64,000 nt of DNA from Rubinisphaera italica (GCF_007859715.1 NZ_SJPG01000001.1:310001-374000); one strand, 5' to 3'; counted from the first letter of the stretch, positions 36,011 to 45,942 are shown. Notes: generated by a model not told the origin, from the sequence alone. Made by a program: numbers and translations.

Positions 36011-38793
36011 ACACGCACCTGAACAAATCAGGCGTCAAAACGCATGATCGGGGTTATTCAGGGACGACTAATTACGGGTTCATCAAAGGCTGGAGCGGCG
36101 AAGAGGCTTACAGTGTGCTCGCGAATTCATCCGACGCCACGGTGCAGATTCCAGGGACCATGAAACCCTTCAGCATTGCCACGCATCCGTCGCCTGCGCT
36201 CTCGTCGGTCATCGGCTGGCACTGTCCCGAAGCGAGAAACGTCACGATCACCGGAACCGTGCAGGACGCGCACACCGCCTGCGGAAATGGAGTGACATGG
36301 ACGCTCGAAGTGCGTCGAGGCAATACGCGAGAATCTTTTGCCAGTGGCGTCACGAAGGGCAATGAAGTCAGCAGCATGGGACGTTTTGAAAACGTGTCTG
36401 TGCAGGCTGGCGATATGATTGCGCTGGTGATTGGTCCAGGCCAGGGAAACCACGTCTGTGATCTCACAGCAATCGAACTGACGATTCGAGATGCTGAGAA
36501 AGAATGGGATCTGGCCAAGGATATCGTTCCCGACATCCTGGCAGGCAATCCCCACGCCGATCGATTCGGCAATCGAGACGTCTGGTACTTTTTTGGTGAA
36601 CCGGAAACGCACGGCGTCACGGCAGCCATTCCCGGTCAATCGCTATTGGCTCTGTGGCGTCGGGAGAAAAATGCCGAAGCGCGTTCCCGTCTCGCTCTTC
36701 AGGTGCAACAATTGCTTCAACAAGACTTCGACTCGATTCCTGCCGACTCGCCCAATCGAACAACGCATGCACAACTGCTGTCGTTCACGGGGCCGTTGCT
36801 GGCATCGGCATTGCGATCGGCAAGGGTCGTGGATGACGAAGAATCGGAATTCCCATATGGAATTGATTCCGCACTCTTCGGCAAACATCCTGACGGCGCT
36901 GATGTCGCCGCGACCAGTCTATGTGTGCGGGCTCCATCATTGATTGAAGTACGCCTCCCCGCGTCGCTGATTGACGGAGCGGAGTTCATCGTGCAGGGAC
37001 GATTACATCCCACCAGCGGGGGCGAGGGTAGCGTGCAACTCCAGGTCACAACTACGAAACCAACAGCCACAGAGCTGCGTCCCGGAACCTACAACTCCGA
37101 GAATCTCAATGGGGCCTGGACGTCAAGCATGCCGTCCATGGCGTTCGAGGCGCCCGTGCTGGTGCACGACGGCAGCGCTGCCCGCCAACGATTCGAGACG
37201 GCATTCTATGAATTTCGCGAGATCTTTCCCGCCGCCGTCTGCTATACGACCATTGTGCCCGTGGACGAAGTGGTGACCCTGACGCTGTTTCATCGCGAAG
37301 ACAAACTGCTGTCGCGATTGATGCTCGATGATAAGCAACATGCCAAGCTGGATCGTTTGTGGGCCGAACTGCATTTCGTCAGTCGAGATTCACTCACGCT
37401 GGTCGATGCATTCGAACAGATTTGGGAATACTCAACGCAAGACGGTCCTAACGCACCGAACGGCGACAAGCGTTTGGAGCCGTTACGCGAACCGATCATG
37501 CGGGGAGCGGATGAGTTCAAGAAGTTGCAGGTCGACGTGCAACCGCTGCACGTCGAGGCTGCAATTCGGTTTGCCGAGCAGGCGTGGCGTCATCCCCTGA
37601 CCGAGTTGGAACAGCAAGCCATGCGAGAGCTCTATCAAACTCTGAGGATCAAAGGCGTCGCCCACGAGGAAGCCGTTCGCCTGCTTATTGCCCGTGTGCT
37701 GACGTCGCCCGCATTTCTGTATCGCGGCGAACTTGTGGAAGAAGGCTCGAAATCCAATCCCGTCAGCAATTGGGAATTGGCGACGCGACTGAGCTATTTT
37801 CTATGGTCTTCCTCGCCCGACGAAGAATTGCGCACCGTAGCCGCCTCAGGTAGGTTGCACTCCAGTGAGGTACTGGTCGCTCAGACCCGCCGCATGTTGC
37901 AGGATGGTAGAGTTCGGCGGCTCGCGACTGAATTCGGCTGCCAATGGCTGCACATTCGCGATCTCGAAACTTTGAACGAAAAGAGCGAACGGCATTTTCC
38001 GACATTTGCTGGATTGAGGGACGAGATGCAGGAAGAGGCTGTCCGTTTCCTGATGGACATGTTCCAGGCGGATCGGTCGGTGCTGTCGTTGCTGGACGCC
38101 GACCACAGCTTCATGAACGCCGCACTTGCCGGGCACTATGGCATCGAGTTGCCGGGCGGCGATTTACCAGACAACGACTGGCAGCGGGTTGAAGGCCTGC
38201 GTGCCCGCGGTCGTGGAGGTATGCTAGGCTTCGCCGCAACGCTTGCGAAACAGAGTGGCGCATCGCGTACCAGCCCAATTCTGCGAGGCAACTGGATTAG
38301 CGAAGTCGTGCTGGGCGAGAAACTTCCGCGACCGCCCAAAGACGTGCCGATTCTGCCGGAAGAAGCTCCAGAAGGTCTGACGGAACGCCAGTTGATTGAA
38401 CGTCATAGCAGTGATCCCAACTGTGCTCGTTGCCACGAACGCATTGATCACTTTGGCTTCGCTCTGGAAGGCTTCGATGCGATTGGCCGAGCACGTAGCG
38501 AAGATGCCGCAGGACTGCCGATCGACACGCTGGCGAAACTCCCAGGTGGAGGAGAGTTAAATGGTATAGATGGCCTGCGCTCGTATCTCCTGGAGCAACG
38601 CCGAGAGGACTTTCTCCGCCAGTTCTGCCGCAAACTACTCGGTTATGCACTGGGACGCAGCGTGCAACTGTCAGACAAACCGCTGCTGGACGACATGCTC
38701 GTCCAGCTTAATTCGCATGAGTACCGAGTCAGCACTGCCATCGAACTGATCGTCCTGAGCCCACAGTTCCGCGAAATCCGCGGGCAAGAGTGA
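35986..38793 (+). CDS. DUF1592-type planctomycete protein, 5'-truncated by the insertion sequence
   Basis: The C-terminal half has the usual module order: a DUF1595-like segment (AIRFAEQAWRHPLTELEQQAM, about 525-545), DUF1592 (NWELATRLSYFLWSSSPDEELR, about 593-614), DUF1588 (RGGMLGFAATLAKQSGASRTSPILRGNW, about 745-772) with DPNCARCHERIDHFG, and DUF1585 at the end. The N terminus carries a carbohydrate-binding-like beta domain. Full-length members begin with a signal peptide, a CxxCH cytochrome domain and DUF1587; these are absent. The frame opens at a TTG inside the right end of the insertion sequence. It is followed 36 bases later by its usual partner, DUF1552. Confidence 0.82.
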   Translation: MAFSDKSVDTHLNKSGVKTHDRGYSGTTNYGFIKGWSGEEAYSVLANSSDATVQIPGTMKPFSIATHPSPALSSVIGWHCPEARNVTITGTVQDAHTACGNGVTWTLEVRRGNTRESFASGVTKGNEVSSMGRFENVSVQAGDMIALVIGPGQGNHVCDLTAIELTIRDAEKEWDLAKDIVPDILAGNPHADRFGNRDVWYFFGEPETHGVTAAIPGQSLLALWRREKNAEARSRLALQVQQLLQQDFDSIPADSPNRTTHAQLLSFTGPLLASALRSARVVDDEESEFPYGIDSALFGKHPDGADVAATSLCVRAPSLIEVRLPASLIDGAEFIVQGRLHPTSGGEGSVQLQVTTTKPTATELRPGTYNSENLNGAWTSSMPSMAFEAPVLVHDGSAARQRFETAFYEFREIFPAAVCYTTIVPVDEVVTLTLFHREDKLLSRLMLDDKQHAKLDRLWAELHFVSRDSLTLVDAFEQIWEYSTQDGPNAPNGDKRLEPLREPIMRGADEFKKLQVDVQPLHVEAAIRFAEQAWRHPLTELEQQAMRELYQTLRIKGVAHEEAVRLLIARVLTSPAFLYRGELVEEGSKSNPVSNWELATRLSYFLWSSSPDEELRTVAASGRLHSSEVLVAQTRRMLQDGRVRRLATEFGCQWLHIRDLETLNEKSERHFPTFAGLRDEMQEEAVRFLMDMFQADRSVLSLLDADHSFMNAALAGHYGIELPGGDLPDNDWQRVEGLRARGRGGMLGFAATLAKQSGASRTSPILRGNWISEVVLGEKLPRPPKDVPILPEEAPEGLTERQLIERHSSDPNCARCHERIDHFGFALEGFDAIGRARSEDAAGLPIDTLAKLPGGGELNGIDGLRSYLLEQRREDFLRQFCRKLLGYALGRSVQLSDKPLLDDMLVQLNSHEYRVSTAIELIVLSPQFREIRGQE

Positions 38794-38829
38794 CCCATCC
38801 TACAGACCAACATCTACATTGGAGTCAAC

Positions 38830-40161
38830 ATGAACCAACATCATTTCTCTCGACGTTTCTTCCTGCGTGGAGTGGGCGTCAGCATGGCCTTGCCGTGGCT
38901 CGAATCGTTCAATGTGTGGGGCGACGAACCGCATATCACCAAGCCAGCGAGCGAAGCACCGGTGCGTTTGGCGGTGCTGTTTTCCGGTAACGGTTTTCAT
39001 TCGAAACAATGGTGGGCGAAGGGTGAAGGCCGCGAGATGGAACTCGGCAAGGCGTTGGCACCGCTGAGCGATTTTCGTGAGAAGCTATTGTTCGTGCGCG
39101 GCCTCTATCATGAAGAAGCACGGAAGGGAAACATCCACAGTTCGCAGACGGGGAACATCCTGTCCGGTGCGCCCATCGCCTCGGGCGGTGAGATACGTTC
39201 GGGAACAAGCTTCGATCAACTTCTGGCTCAGACCTACGGACGATCGACGAAAGTACCGAGTCTCGTGCTGGGATGCGAGCATTCAAACCCGTCGGTCCAC
39301 AAGAACTACTCGATGCTCTACAGCTCGCACATTTCGTGGAATTCACCCACGACGCCGACGCCGCTGGAGCTCTATCCCGCGCTGGCGTTCGACCGTCTGT
39401 TCAAGGACGAAGTCGCACCCGGTGACAAGAGTGTGCTCGACGCCGTGCTGGCGGACGCTCAGGACCTGCGACGTCGTATCAGTACCACTGACCAGCGCAA
39501 GTTGGACGAATATCTTGATTCCGTACGCGATGTAGAGACGCGCATTGAAAACGCTGGCAACCGAGGTGAAGTTCAAGGCTGGCGTCCGACACTCGAAAAG
39601 CCAAACATGAACCGTCCCGCCGACGGCATTCCACAGGACATCGCCGAGCATATGCGGCTCATGAGCGACATCCTCGTGCTCGGTTTTCAGACCGACACCA
39701 CACGAATCACAACGTTGAAGCTCAACAACGATCACAGCGCGCTGAGATTTCCGAATCTGGCAAGTGTCGAGCAACCACAGCACGGAATCGATTACATGAT
39801 CCATCATCTGCTATCGCATTCCGACGGCGAGGACTGGCTGAAGGTCAATCAATTCTTCATGGAGCAAGTGGCCTACATCGCGCACAGGCTCGACTCGATT
39901 CAAGAGGGCTCGCGTACGTTGCTCGACAACACGATGCTCATGCATTGCTCAAGCATGATGGCCGGAGCGAAACACGATAACGACCAGCTTCCTGTGATCG
40001 TGCTTGGCGGTGCCGGGGGACGTTTGCAGGGAGGCCGTATTCTGGATTACATGGACAAACCCGAACGTCAGTTGTGCCGTCTGTTCCTCTCAATGATGGA
40101 CAAGATGGACGTGCATCCAGAAACGTTCGGCGATGCGAATACCATGCTTGAGGAAGTCTAA
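38830..40161 (+). CDS. DUF1552 family protein, Tat-exported
   Basis: The N terminus HFSRRFFLRGVGVSMALPWLE is a twin-arginine signal. The body matches the DUF1552 family that is nearly always encoded after a DUF1592 protein: RLAVLFSGNGFHSKQWW (about 45-60), GNIHSSQTGNILSGAP (about 98-113), SLVLGCEHSNPS, and a C-terminal MLMHCSSMMAGAKHDNDQLPVIVLGG (about 372-397) resembling alkaline-phosphatase-like metal sites. The biochemical role is not established; an extracytoplasmic redox or hydrolytic function with DUF1592 is assumed in the literature. G/C is 39 of 60 in line 39421, like the sialidase gene. The stop is followed by about 500 bases without a gene. Confidence 0.88.
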   Translation: MNQHHFSRRFFLRGVGVSMALPWLESFNVWGDEPHITKPASEAPVRLAVLFSGNGFHSKQWWAKGEGREMELGKALAPLSDFREKLLFVRGLYHEEARKGNIHSSQTGNILSGAPIASGGEIRSGTSFDQLLAQTYGRSTKVPSLVLGCEHSNPSVHKNYSMLYSSHISWNSPTTPTPLELYPALAFDRLFKDEVAPGDKSVLDAVLADAQDLRRRISTTDQRKLDEYLDSVRDVETRIENAGNRGEVQGWRPTLEKPNMNRPADGIPQDIAEHMRLMSDILVLGFQTDTTRITTLKLNNDHSALRFPNLASVEQPQHGIDYMIHHLLSHSDGEDWLKVNQFFMEQVAYIAHRLDSIQEGSRTLLDNTMLMHCSSMMAGAKHDNDQLPVIVLGGAGGRLQGGRILDYMDKPERQLCRLFLSMMDKMDVHPETFGDANTMLEEV

Positions 40162-40280
40162 ATCGGACTCATGAGTAGAATACACTTTTGATAGACTTCC
40201 TGGAGTGAAGGACGGTGCCGTTTACGGAGCGACCGTATTTGCACATCATTTCCATAACATCCGCTGACCATTTACTTAAT

Positions 40281-40388
40281 AGCCGTATTCCAAGAAAACA
40301 TAGCGAGGATTGACAGGAAACAATTGACAGGAAACATAGGGCTCAAACCTTCAATAAATCGCTACTGTAACCTGCAACCTGCGGTAAT
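40281..40388. repeat. Dispersed repeat family 2, copy A
   Basis: It aligns with 54848-54940 along its length; the best core is TAGGGCTCAAACC followed by TCAA and TCGCTAC. TAGCGA (40301-40306) pairs with TCGCTA (40359-40364). Copy B has TAGCGG/CCGCTA at the same places, a compensated change. A 14-base unit (ATTGACAGGAAACA) is duplicated in tandem at 40309-40336 in this copy only. Confidence 0.75.
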
Positions 40389-40557
40389 ACCGTTCGTAAA
40401 ATCGGTCCTGCGTAATGGCGGAGAATGATTTCTCGATTTATCATCCGATCGCGAGTCCCTTTGCGAATTCCCTGGATTTTCGGTTTTGCTTCGTCATTCG
40501 TGCCGTCAGAGAGGCATTTCTGACTGAATCCGTTCGGCACACAACACATCGAGCGTT

Positions 40558-40647
40558 TAGACCATTTTCAAATGGTATCTGCGTCGCATGGACATTAAAT
40601 GTCCCAAAAGCGATGTGTTTACTCCTGCTGAACGCTGCAGGTATTTT
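40558..40647. repeat. Dispersed repeat family 1, copy 2
   Basis: It matches 8751-8842 at 85 of 92 aligned positions. The three small palindromes are kept; the central one reads GGACATTAAATGTCC, with the change from copy 1 in the loop. It lies between the convergent DUF1552 and lepA genes, 25 bases after the lepA stop. Confidence 0.9.
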
Positions 40648-40671
40648 TTTAATAAGCTCTAGAACAGGATG

Positions 40672-42513
40672 TCAATCGTCTTTGCCTGCTTCCAGCACCG
40701 AGAGGAACGCCTTCTGAGGAATTTCGACCTGACCGAATTGTTTCAGGCGTTTTTTCCCCTCTTTCTGCTTGGCCCACAGTTTCCGTTTTCGCGTGATGTC
40801 GCCACCGTAACATTTCGCCGTGACGTTTTTTCTCAAGGCAGAAATCGTCTCGCGGGCAATAATCTTTCCTCCGATCGCTGCCTGCAATGGAATCTCAAAC
40901 TGATGCTTGGAGATTTCATCTTTGAGTCGCTTAACCAGCCCGCGACCTCGCTTTTCAGCCACGTCGCGATGCACAATTGTTGCCAACGCATCGACCTGAA
41001 CCGACTTAACCAGCACATCCATTTTCACGAGGTTGGCAGTTTTGTAGCCTGTGACCTCGTAATCCATCGTGCCGTAACCACGTGTCGCCGATTTGAGGCG
41101 GTCGTGCATATCGTAAATAATTTCCGCGAGCGGTAATTCGTATATGACTTGCGCGCGATCCGGGCCGAGGTATTCGGTATTGATGTAATTCCCACGGCGT
41201 TCTTCACACATCTGCATCAAAACGCCAATATTGGATGTTGGTACAATGAAATTCACTTTAGCGATTGGCTCTCGGAATTCCTCGATGCTGCCTGCATCCG
41301 GCACATCCTGCGGATTATCGAGCATCATCACTTGTCCGCCTCGTAAGAGCAGTTCATAGGTGACGTTCGGCGCGGTCTGAATGAGATCGATATTGGATTC
41401 ATGTTCGAGTCGCTGCTGGATGATTTCCATGTGCAGCATTCCCAGGAACCCGCAACGGAATCCGAAACCGAGGGCATCGCTGGTTTCCGGCTGGAATGAG
41501 AAACTGGCATCATTCAGACTCATTTTTCCGAGTTCGTCGCGCAGTTTCTCGAAGTCAGTCGCTTCAATCGGATACATGCCGCAGAAAACCATCTGCTTGG
41601 GTTCACGATAACCCGGCAGTGCTTTTTCGGCTTTGCGATGCTCGTGAGTGACCGTATCGCCGACTTTCACATCTTCCAGTTTTTTGACACCGGTAATGAT
41701 ATAGCCGACCTGCCCGGCTCCCAGCGACTCACAGGACGTCAGCTTGGGAATAAACTGGCCAACTTCAATCACTTCCTGAACCCCGCCGGTTCGCATGAAG
41801 CGGATTTTATCCCCTTTGGCGATTTGCCCTTCGACCAGGCGAATATAAATGATGACGCCTCGAAAGCTGTCGTATTTGCTGTCGAAAATCAAAGCTTGCA
41901 GTGGAGAGGTGGAGTGCCCACTCGGATGAGGAATTCGTTCGATAATCGCCTTGAACACCGTCTCGACACCGACTCCGGTTTTGGCACTGACCCGCAGAGC
42001 CTGAGTGGCATCCAACCCGAGAACGGTTTCGACTTCGTCGAGAACTTCTTCGACGCGAGTTACTGGCAAGTCGATTTTGTTGACGACCGGAATAATCTCC
42101 AGATCGACCTCAATGGCAGCATAGGCATTCGCAACCGTCTGTGCCTGCACACCCTGAAAGGCATCGACGAGCAGTAATGCCCCTTCACAGGCAGCCAGTG
42201 AGCGGGACACTTCGTAGTGAAAATCGACGTGGCCGGGGGTGTCGATTAAGTTCAATTCGTATGTCTGCCCCTCGTATTCGTAACGAAGAGCGACCGCGTG
42301 AGCTTTCACGGTAATTCCACGATCACGCTCGATATCCAGATCGTCGAGCATCTGATCTTTGAAATCGCGTTGCGTAATCGCTCCTGATTGCAGCAGCAAT
42401 TGATCGGCCAGCGTACTTTTACCGTGGTCGATGTGGGCAATAATTGAAAAGTTGCGAATGAACTCGCGTTCCATCCGTCCAGCTTTACTCGTTGACCTCC
42501 CTGAAGCGGCCAT
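40672..42513 (-). CDS. lepA: Elongation factor 4 (LepA), back-translocating GTPase
   Basis: This is a ribosome-associated GTPase. The P loop is IIAHIDHGKSTLAD, followed by switch I (DIERDRGITVKAHAV), DTPGHVDF, the NKID motif and the SAKTG motif in order across the first 190 residues. Domain II (VRFMRTGG-like region), domain III/V EF-G-like folds and the LepA-specific C-terminal domain (about 480-600: KRKLWAKQKEGKKRLKQFGQVEIPQKAFLSVL) are all present. The length is normal. ATG 42513 follows GAGGACAG; the widely used MEREFIRNFS start at 42474 is an alternative. Confidence 0.96.
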   Translation of the reverse strand: MAASGRSTSKAGRMEREFIRNFSIIAHIDHGKSTLADQLLLQSGAITQRDFKDQMLDDLDIERDRGITVKAHAVALRYEYEGQTYELNLIDTPGHVDFHYEVSRSLAACEGALLLVDAFQGVQAQTVANAYAAIEVDLEIIPVVNKIDLPVTRVEEVLDEVETVLGLDATQALRVSAKTGVGVETVFKAIIERIPHPSGHSTSPLQALIFDSKYDSFRGVIIYIRLVEGQIAKGDKIRFMRTGGVQEVIEVGQFIPKLTSCESLGAGQVGYIITGVKKLEDVKVGDTVTHEHRKAEKALPGYREPKQMVFCGMYPIEATDFEKLRDELGKMSLNDASFSFQPETSDALGFGFRCGFLGMLHMEIIQQRLEHESNIDLIQTAPNVTYELLLRGGQVMMLDNPQDVPDAGSIEEFREPIAKVNFIVPTSNIGVLMQMCEERRGNYINTEYLGPDRAQVIYELPLAEIIYDMHDRLKSATRGYGTMDYEVTGYKTANLVKMDVLVKSVQVDALATIVHRDVAEKRGRGLVKRLKDEISKHQFEIPLQAAIGGKIIARETISALRKNVTAKCYGGDITRKRKLWAKQKEGKKRLKQFGQVEIPQKAFLSVLEAGKDD

Positions 42514-42801
42514 TCCTGTCCTCAATGCCCTGTTGGGGCTTTATATTGGTATTCAATTTACGGAAACGCACGCCATCAGCGTGCCAGATCTCATCTATAA
42601 CTTCGAATATTTAGACTTGGTAAGCTAAGCAATCAATTCGCAGGCGAGATGAATCGGCACAACCAAATGTTAAATGGTCGGCCAGATTTGGCATTATACA
42701 CACAAGGTGGGCGTTGGTGGGAGAGCATAGGCCATCAATTGTTGCAGTACAATTGGTTTTGCATATGAATTCTGCAACTGAAGTCCACCGCATACAACAG
42801 C

Positions 42802-43836
42802 TTACGCCGATGCGTCCTGTTTCCACTGGCTTCCCACTTTGGGATTCCACAGCGTTGGCAGCATCGCGAAGAAGGCCGCAGCATACGTTGAGTAGACCGG
42901 ATTTTCCGGATTGTTTTCACCGTAAACGACTTCGCTGGCTACCGGAAGTGAGTAAAACGGGATGCGGGCATATCGATGATGGGTTCCGTGATGATCGACA
43001 TGTTGCATCATATTGGAAATTGTTTTATCGATGCGTTTTCTGGGAATGACCGTACGTGTCCCGGAAAGGACAGTATCCCCTAGCAGTCCCATGTGTTCAG
43101 TGTATTTATTCAAAGTCTGATACATCCCCGCAAAGGCGTACGGAATTCCAAATCCAACGATGAATTGCACCCACCAGCCTTGCCAGGCGACAACAGAAAA
43201 TAACGTTCCCCAGACAAGGAAAATCAGGCTGTATTCAAAAATGACGCGTTTTCGTAAGTCTTTTTTGAGTTTGCCGCAGACAAACAGAGATCTGACAAAT
43301 AACAGTGGCGTGTAAATGAAACCAAAAAAGATTTCCAGAAATGCGCAGAGCATGCGAAATGGACGGGAAGTCTGGGGGTCGTTAAAGGGCCAGAGTTCCG
43401 GGTCTGATTTGGTTGCCATAAAACCGTGATGATACGCATGGGCATAACGATAAACGCTCAGTGGAACGAGAGAACCTGTGCCACATACGATGCCGAAGAG
43501 GGTGTTTCGACGTCGATTTTTGTCGAGAGTGCCATGACTGGCATCGTGCAGAGAGAGCGGCTTTGTGTGAAAAAAGTGCCCGAGAGCCAGCCAGCAAATG
43601 ACCAGACCAATCCACATTTGCTGATAGTAGAGTGTTATGCATGCCCAGATCAGTAACACAATTGCGACATTGTTCAACTGCTGACGAAGAACGGCACTGC
43701 CGGACTGCTGATGCAGGTCCTTCATCTGCAATTTTTCGTCCGCTGCCAATTCCTGCTTAATGACATGCCGTGGAGGTTCGGAAGGAATTTCTCCTTCCTC
43801 ATTAAAGATAGGCTCTGAAGGCGACACAGTGATCAT
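42802..43836 (-). CDS. Membrane fatty acid desaturase (type 1)
   Basis: This is an integral membrane di-iron desaturase of 344 residues. The three histidine boxes are HDASHG (about residues 97-102), HAYHHG (about 132-137) and HVDHHGTHH (about 282-290), separated by paired membrane helices (about 55-90, 160-185, 200-245). The N-terminal 50 residues are cytoplasmic and acidic. It probably introduces a double bond into membrane acyl chains or, as in some relatives, into carotenoids or sphingolipids; the His boxes do not decide this. No partner ferredoxin gene is adjacent. Confidence 0.9.
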   Translation of the reverse strand: MITVSPSEPIFNEEGEIPSEPPRHVIKQELAADEKLQMKDLHQQSGSAVLRQQLNNVAIVLLIWACITLYYQQMWIGLVICWLALGHFFHTKPLSLHDASHGTLDKNRRRNTLFGIVCGTGSLVPLSVYRYAHAYHHGFMATKSDPELWPFNDPQTSRPFRMLCAFLEIFFGFIYTPLLFVRSLFVCGKLKKDLRKRVIFEYSLIFLVWGTLFSVVAWQGWWVQFIVGFGIPYAFAGMYQTLNKYTEHMGLLGDTVLSGTRTVIPRKRIDKTISNMMQHVDHHGTHHRYARIPFYSLPVASEVVYGENNPENPVYSTYAAAFFAMLPTLWNPKVGSQWKQDASA

Positions 43837-44043
43837 GAATTTCAGACTGACTTTTGAAACAACATTATTACCGGCAAAACTCCATTGCCATCACATCCTC
43901 CCTAAAGATTATGAAAAAACCTATTCCTGATTGTTGATGCATAACCTTCTAAATCACAATCTACACAGACCATGCAGGAAATCAAATGAAAAAAGATTCC
44001 AAAATCAGTCAGCTGTTCCAGAATACTTTAGTCGCTGCTCATT

Positions 44044-44598
44044 TTAATGATGATACGCACCAAAGCCTTTTCGTCGACGTGAACTGTAAGCTTCGAGGGA
44101 AGCTTCGATAATACTCATACAGGGCTCTGCTGGTTGAATTTTGTTCACCTCGACAACTTTTTGTTCCAGCTGCTTGTAATCCTGGAAGAAGCGCCGGAGT
44201 TGATTCAACCGATGTGTCGGTAATTCATCTGCTTCCCGCACATGATTGTACTCGGGATCATCCACGGCAACCGCCAGAATTTTGTGATCCGGCTTGCCAC
44301 TGTCAATCATCGTCATCAACCCGATGGCCCGTGCATTAACGAGCGTCAAAGGGGCGACGGCTTCTTTACACATGACCAAAACATCCAACGGGTCGTCATC
44401 TTCGGCCAGAGTTTGGGGGATAAATCCATAATTTGCCGGATAGTAGACTGCCGAGTAGAGCATCCGGTCCAGTCGCAATAAGCCAGTTTCTTTGTCCAGT
44501 TCGTATTTCACACTTGAACCCATCGGGATTTCAATAATCGCCTGAAATTCAAGAGGTAAATTTTCACCAGGGGTCACATCGTGCCAGGGATGAGTCAT
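44044..44598 (-). CDS. ppa: Inorganic pyrophosphatase, family I
   Basis: This is a soluble enzyme that hydrolyses pyrophosphate to phosphate and pulls biosynthetic reactions forward. Motifs in order: [17 protein letters not shown] (about 23-39), [23 protein letters not shown] (about 53-75), which includes the DxDPxD signature, and [13 protein letters not shown] (about 107-119). The C-terminal region [15 protein letters not shown] contains the conserved basic and aromatic residues. The 184-residue length is typical. It stands alone, divergent from the alcohol dehydrogenase gene. Confidence 0.95.
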   Translation of the reverse strand: MTHPWHDVTPGENLPLEFQAIIEIPMGSSVKYELDKETGLLRLDRMLYSAVYYPANYGFIPQTLAEDDDPLDVLVMCKEAVAPLTLVNARAIGLMTMIDSGKPDHKILAVAVDDPEYNHVREADELPTHRLNQLRRFFQDYKQLEQKVVEVNKIQPAEPCMSIIEASLEAYSSRRRKGFGAYHH

Positions 44599-44857
44599 GC
44601 CGTCGCCTTATGGGGTCTTCAAATTTATGGTCAAAATAATCAGCCAATGGCTGCCTGTAAGTTGTAAACGCTGAAAATGGACTGTAAAGAATAATGCCCA
44701 TTGCTAAACGGTTGTAGTCTGCCTGATCCTTCCATGCAAGACTTTCGAGTGAAATGCGACAGAATAGTGTCTTTTGCTGTAAACGGCAGGACATCCGTCT
44801 CGTTCCCGAGGTCCTTCTTGAGAACAAGTAGAAACTGTCTGACGATTGGAATTCCCT

Positions 44858-45907
44858 GTGCGCGCTCTTACTTTCGACAATTTTCAATCCCGACCCTACA
44901 TTGCAGAAGTCCCCAAGCCTGAATGTCCAGCCGATGGTGTGCTGATTCAAGTGGAAGCAACGGGATTATGCCGCAGCGACTGGCATGGCTGGATGGGACA
45001 CGATGACATGATCCAGTTGCCGCATGTTCCCGGACATGAATTTGCAGGCACGATTTCTGAAGTCGGAACCCAGGTCAAGCGATTTCAGGCAGGTGAGCGT
45101 GTGACCGCTCCCTTTGTCTGCGGATGTGGTCACTGCGAGTATTGCGACCAGGGAGATCAGCAAGTGTGTCCTCATCAGACTCAACCTGGCTTCACACATT
45201 GGGGATCCTTTGCCGAATATGTGGCGATTCATCAGGCCGATGTCAATCTTGTCCAACTGCCCGAATCAATGAGCGGACTCGAAGCAGCCAGTCTCGGCTG
45301 CCGGTTCGCCACTTCGTTCCGCGCGATCGTCGATCAAGGTCAACTCAGAGCAGGAGAATCGATAGCGATCTTCGGCTGCGGAGGTGTTGGACTTTCGGCA
45401 TTACTGATCGCAAAAGCACTCCAGGCCCGGGTGATTGCTGTCGATGTTTCAGCAGATACGTTGCAAAAAGCAAAATCATTGGGGGCTGATGAAATCGTCA
45501 ATGCCGCCGCAACTCACGATGTTTCTCAAATTGTACGAGAACTCACCAATGGAGGCGTACACATTTCTGTCGATGCCCTGGGCAGTCTGACAACCTTTCA
45601 TGCATCATTGGCAAGCCTGCGAAAGCGGGGGCGACATTTGCAAATCGGCCTCATGACAGGCGAACATGCTCGACCCGAAATACCAATGGGGCATGTCATT
45701 GCTGACGAACTTCAACTGTTCGGCTGCCACGGAATGCAGGCATTTCGATATTCCGCGATGTTCGAGTTAATCCATCGAGCCAACATTCCACTCGGCAATT
45801 TGATCGAACGAACGATCTCACTGGAAGAAGCGATCGACTATCTTCCCGAAATGTCCCGAGGCAGTCTCTCTGGAATGACAATGATTCGAGTGGAAGCGGG
45901 AAGGTAG
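44858..45907 (+). CDS. Zinc-dependent alcohol dehydrogenase (MDR family)
   Basis: This is a medium-chain dehydrogenase/reductase that oxidises alcohols with NAD(P). Catalytic zinc ligands are Cys38 in ATGLCRSDWHG and His in VPGHEFAG (about 58). The structural zinc site has four Cys in CGCGHCEYCDQGDQQVC (about 87-103). The Rossmann motif is IFGCGGVGLSAL (about 164-175). GTG 44858 is preferred over the in-frame TTG at 44846: it has GGA seven bases upstream and starts MRALTF as relatives do. Substrate unknown. Confidence 0.92.
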   Translation: MRALTFDNFQSRPYIAEVPKPECPADGVLIQVEATGLCRSDWHGWMGHDDMIQLPHVPGHEFAGTISEVGTQVKRFQAGERVTAPFVCGCGHCEYCDQGDQQVCPHQTQPGFTHWGSFAEYVAIHQADVNLVQLPESMSGLEAASLGCRFATSFRAIVDQGQLRAGESIAIFGCGGVGLSALLIAKALQARVIAVDVSADTLQKAKSLGADEIVNAAATHDVSQIVRELTNGGVHISVDALGSLTTFHASLASLRKRGRHLQIGLMTGEHARPEIPMGHVIADELQLFGCHGMQAFRYSAMFELIHRANIPLGNLIERTISLEEAIDYLPEMSRGSLSGMTMIRVEAGR

Positions 45908-45942
45908 AAGGAGGAAGGCGGAAATTAAGATGGAAGTGCTTG

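Larger units (their letters stand above)
40162..40671. other. Gene-free convergent spacer holding two dispersed repeats
   Basis: This 510-base spacer lies between the convergent DUF1552 and lepA genes. It contains repeat family 2 (40281-40388), a 14-bp tandem duplication inside it, and repeat family 1 (40558-40647). I see no gene. Confidence 0.7.
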
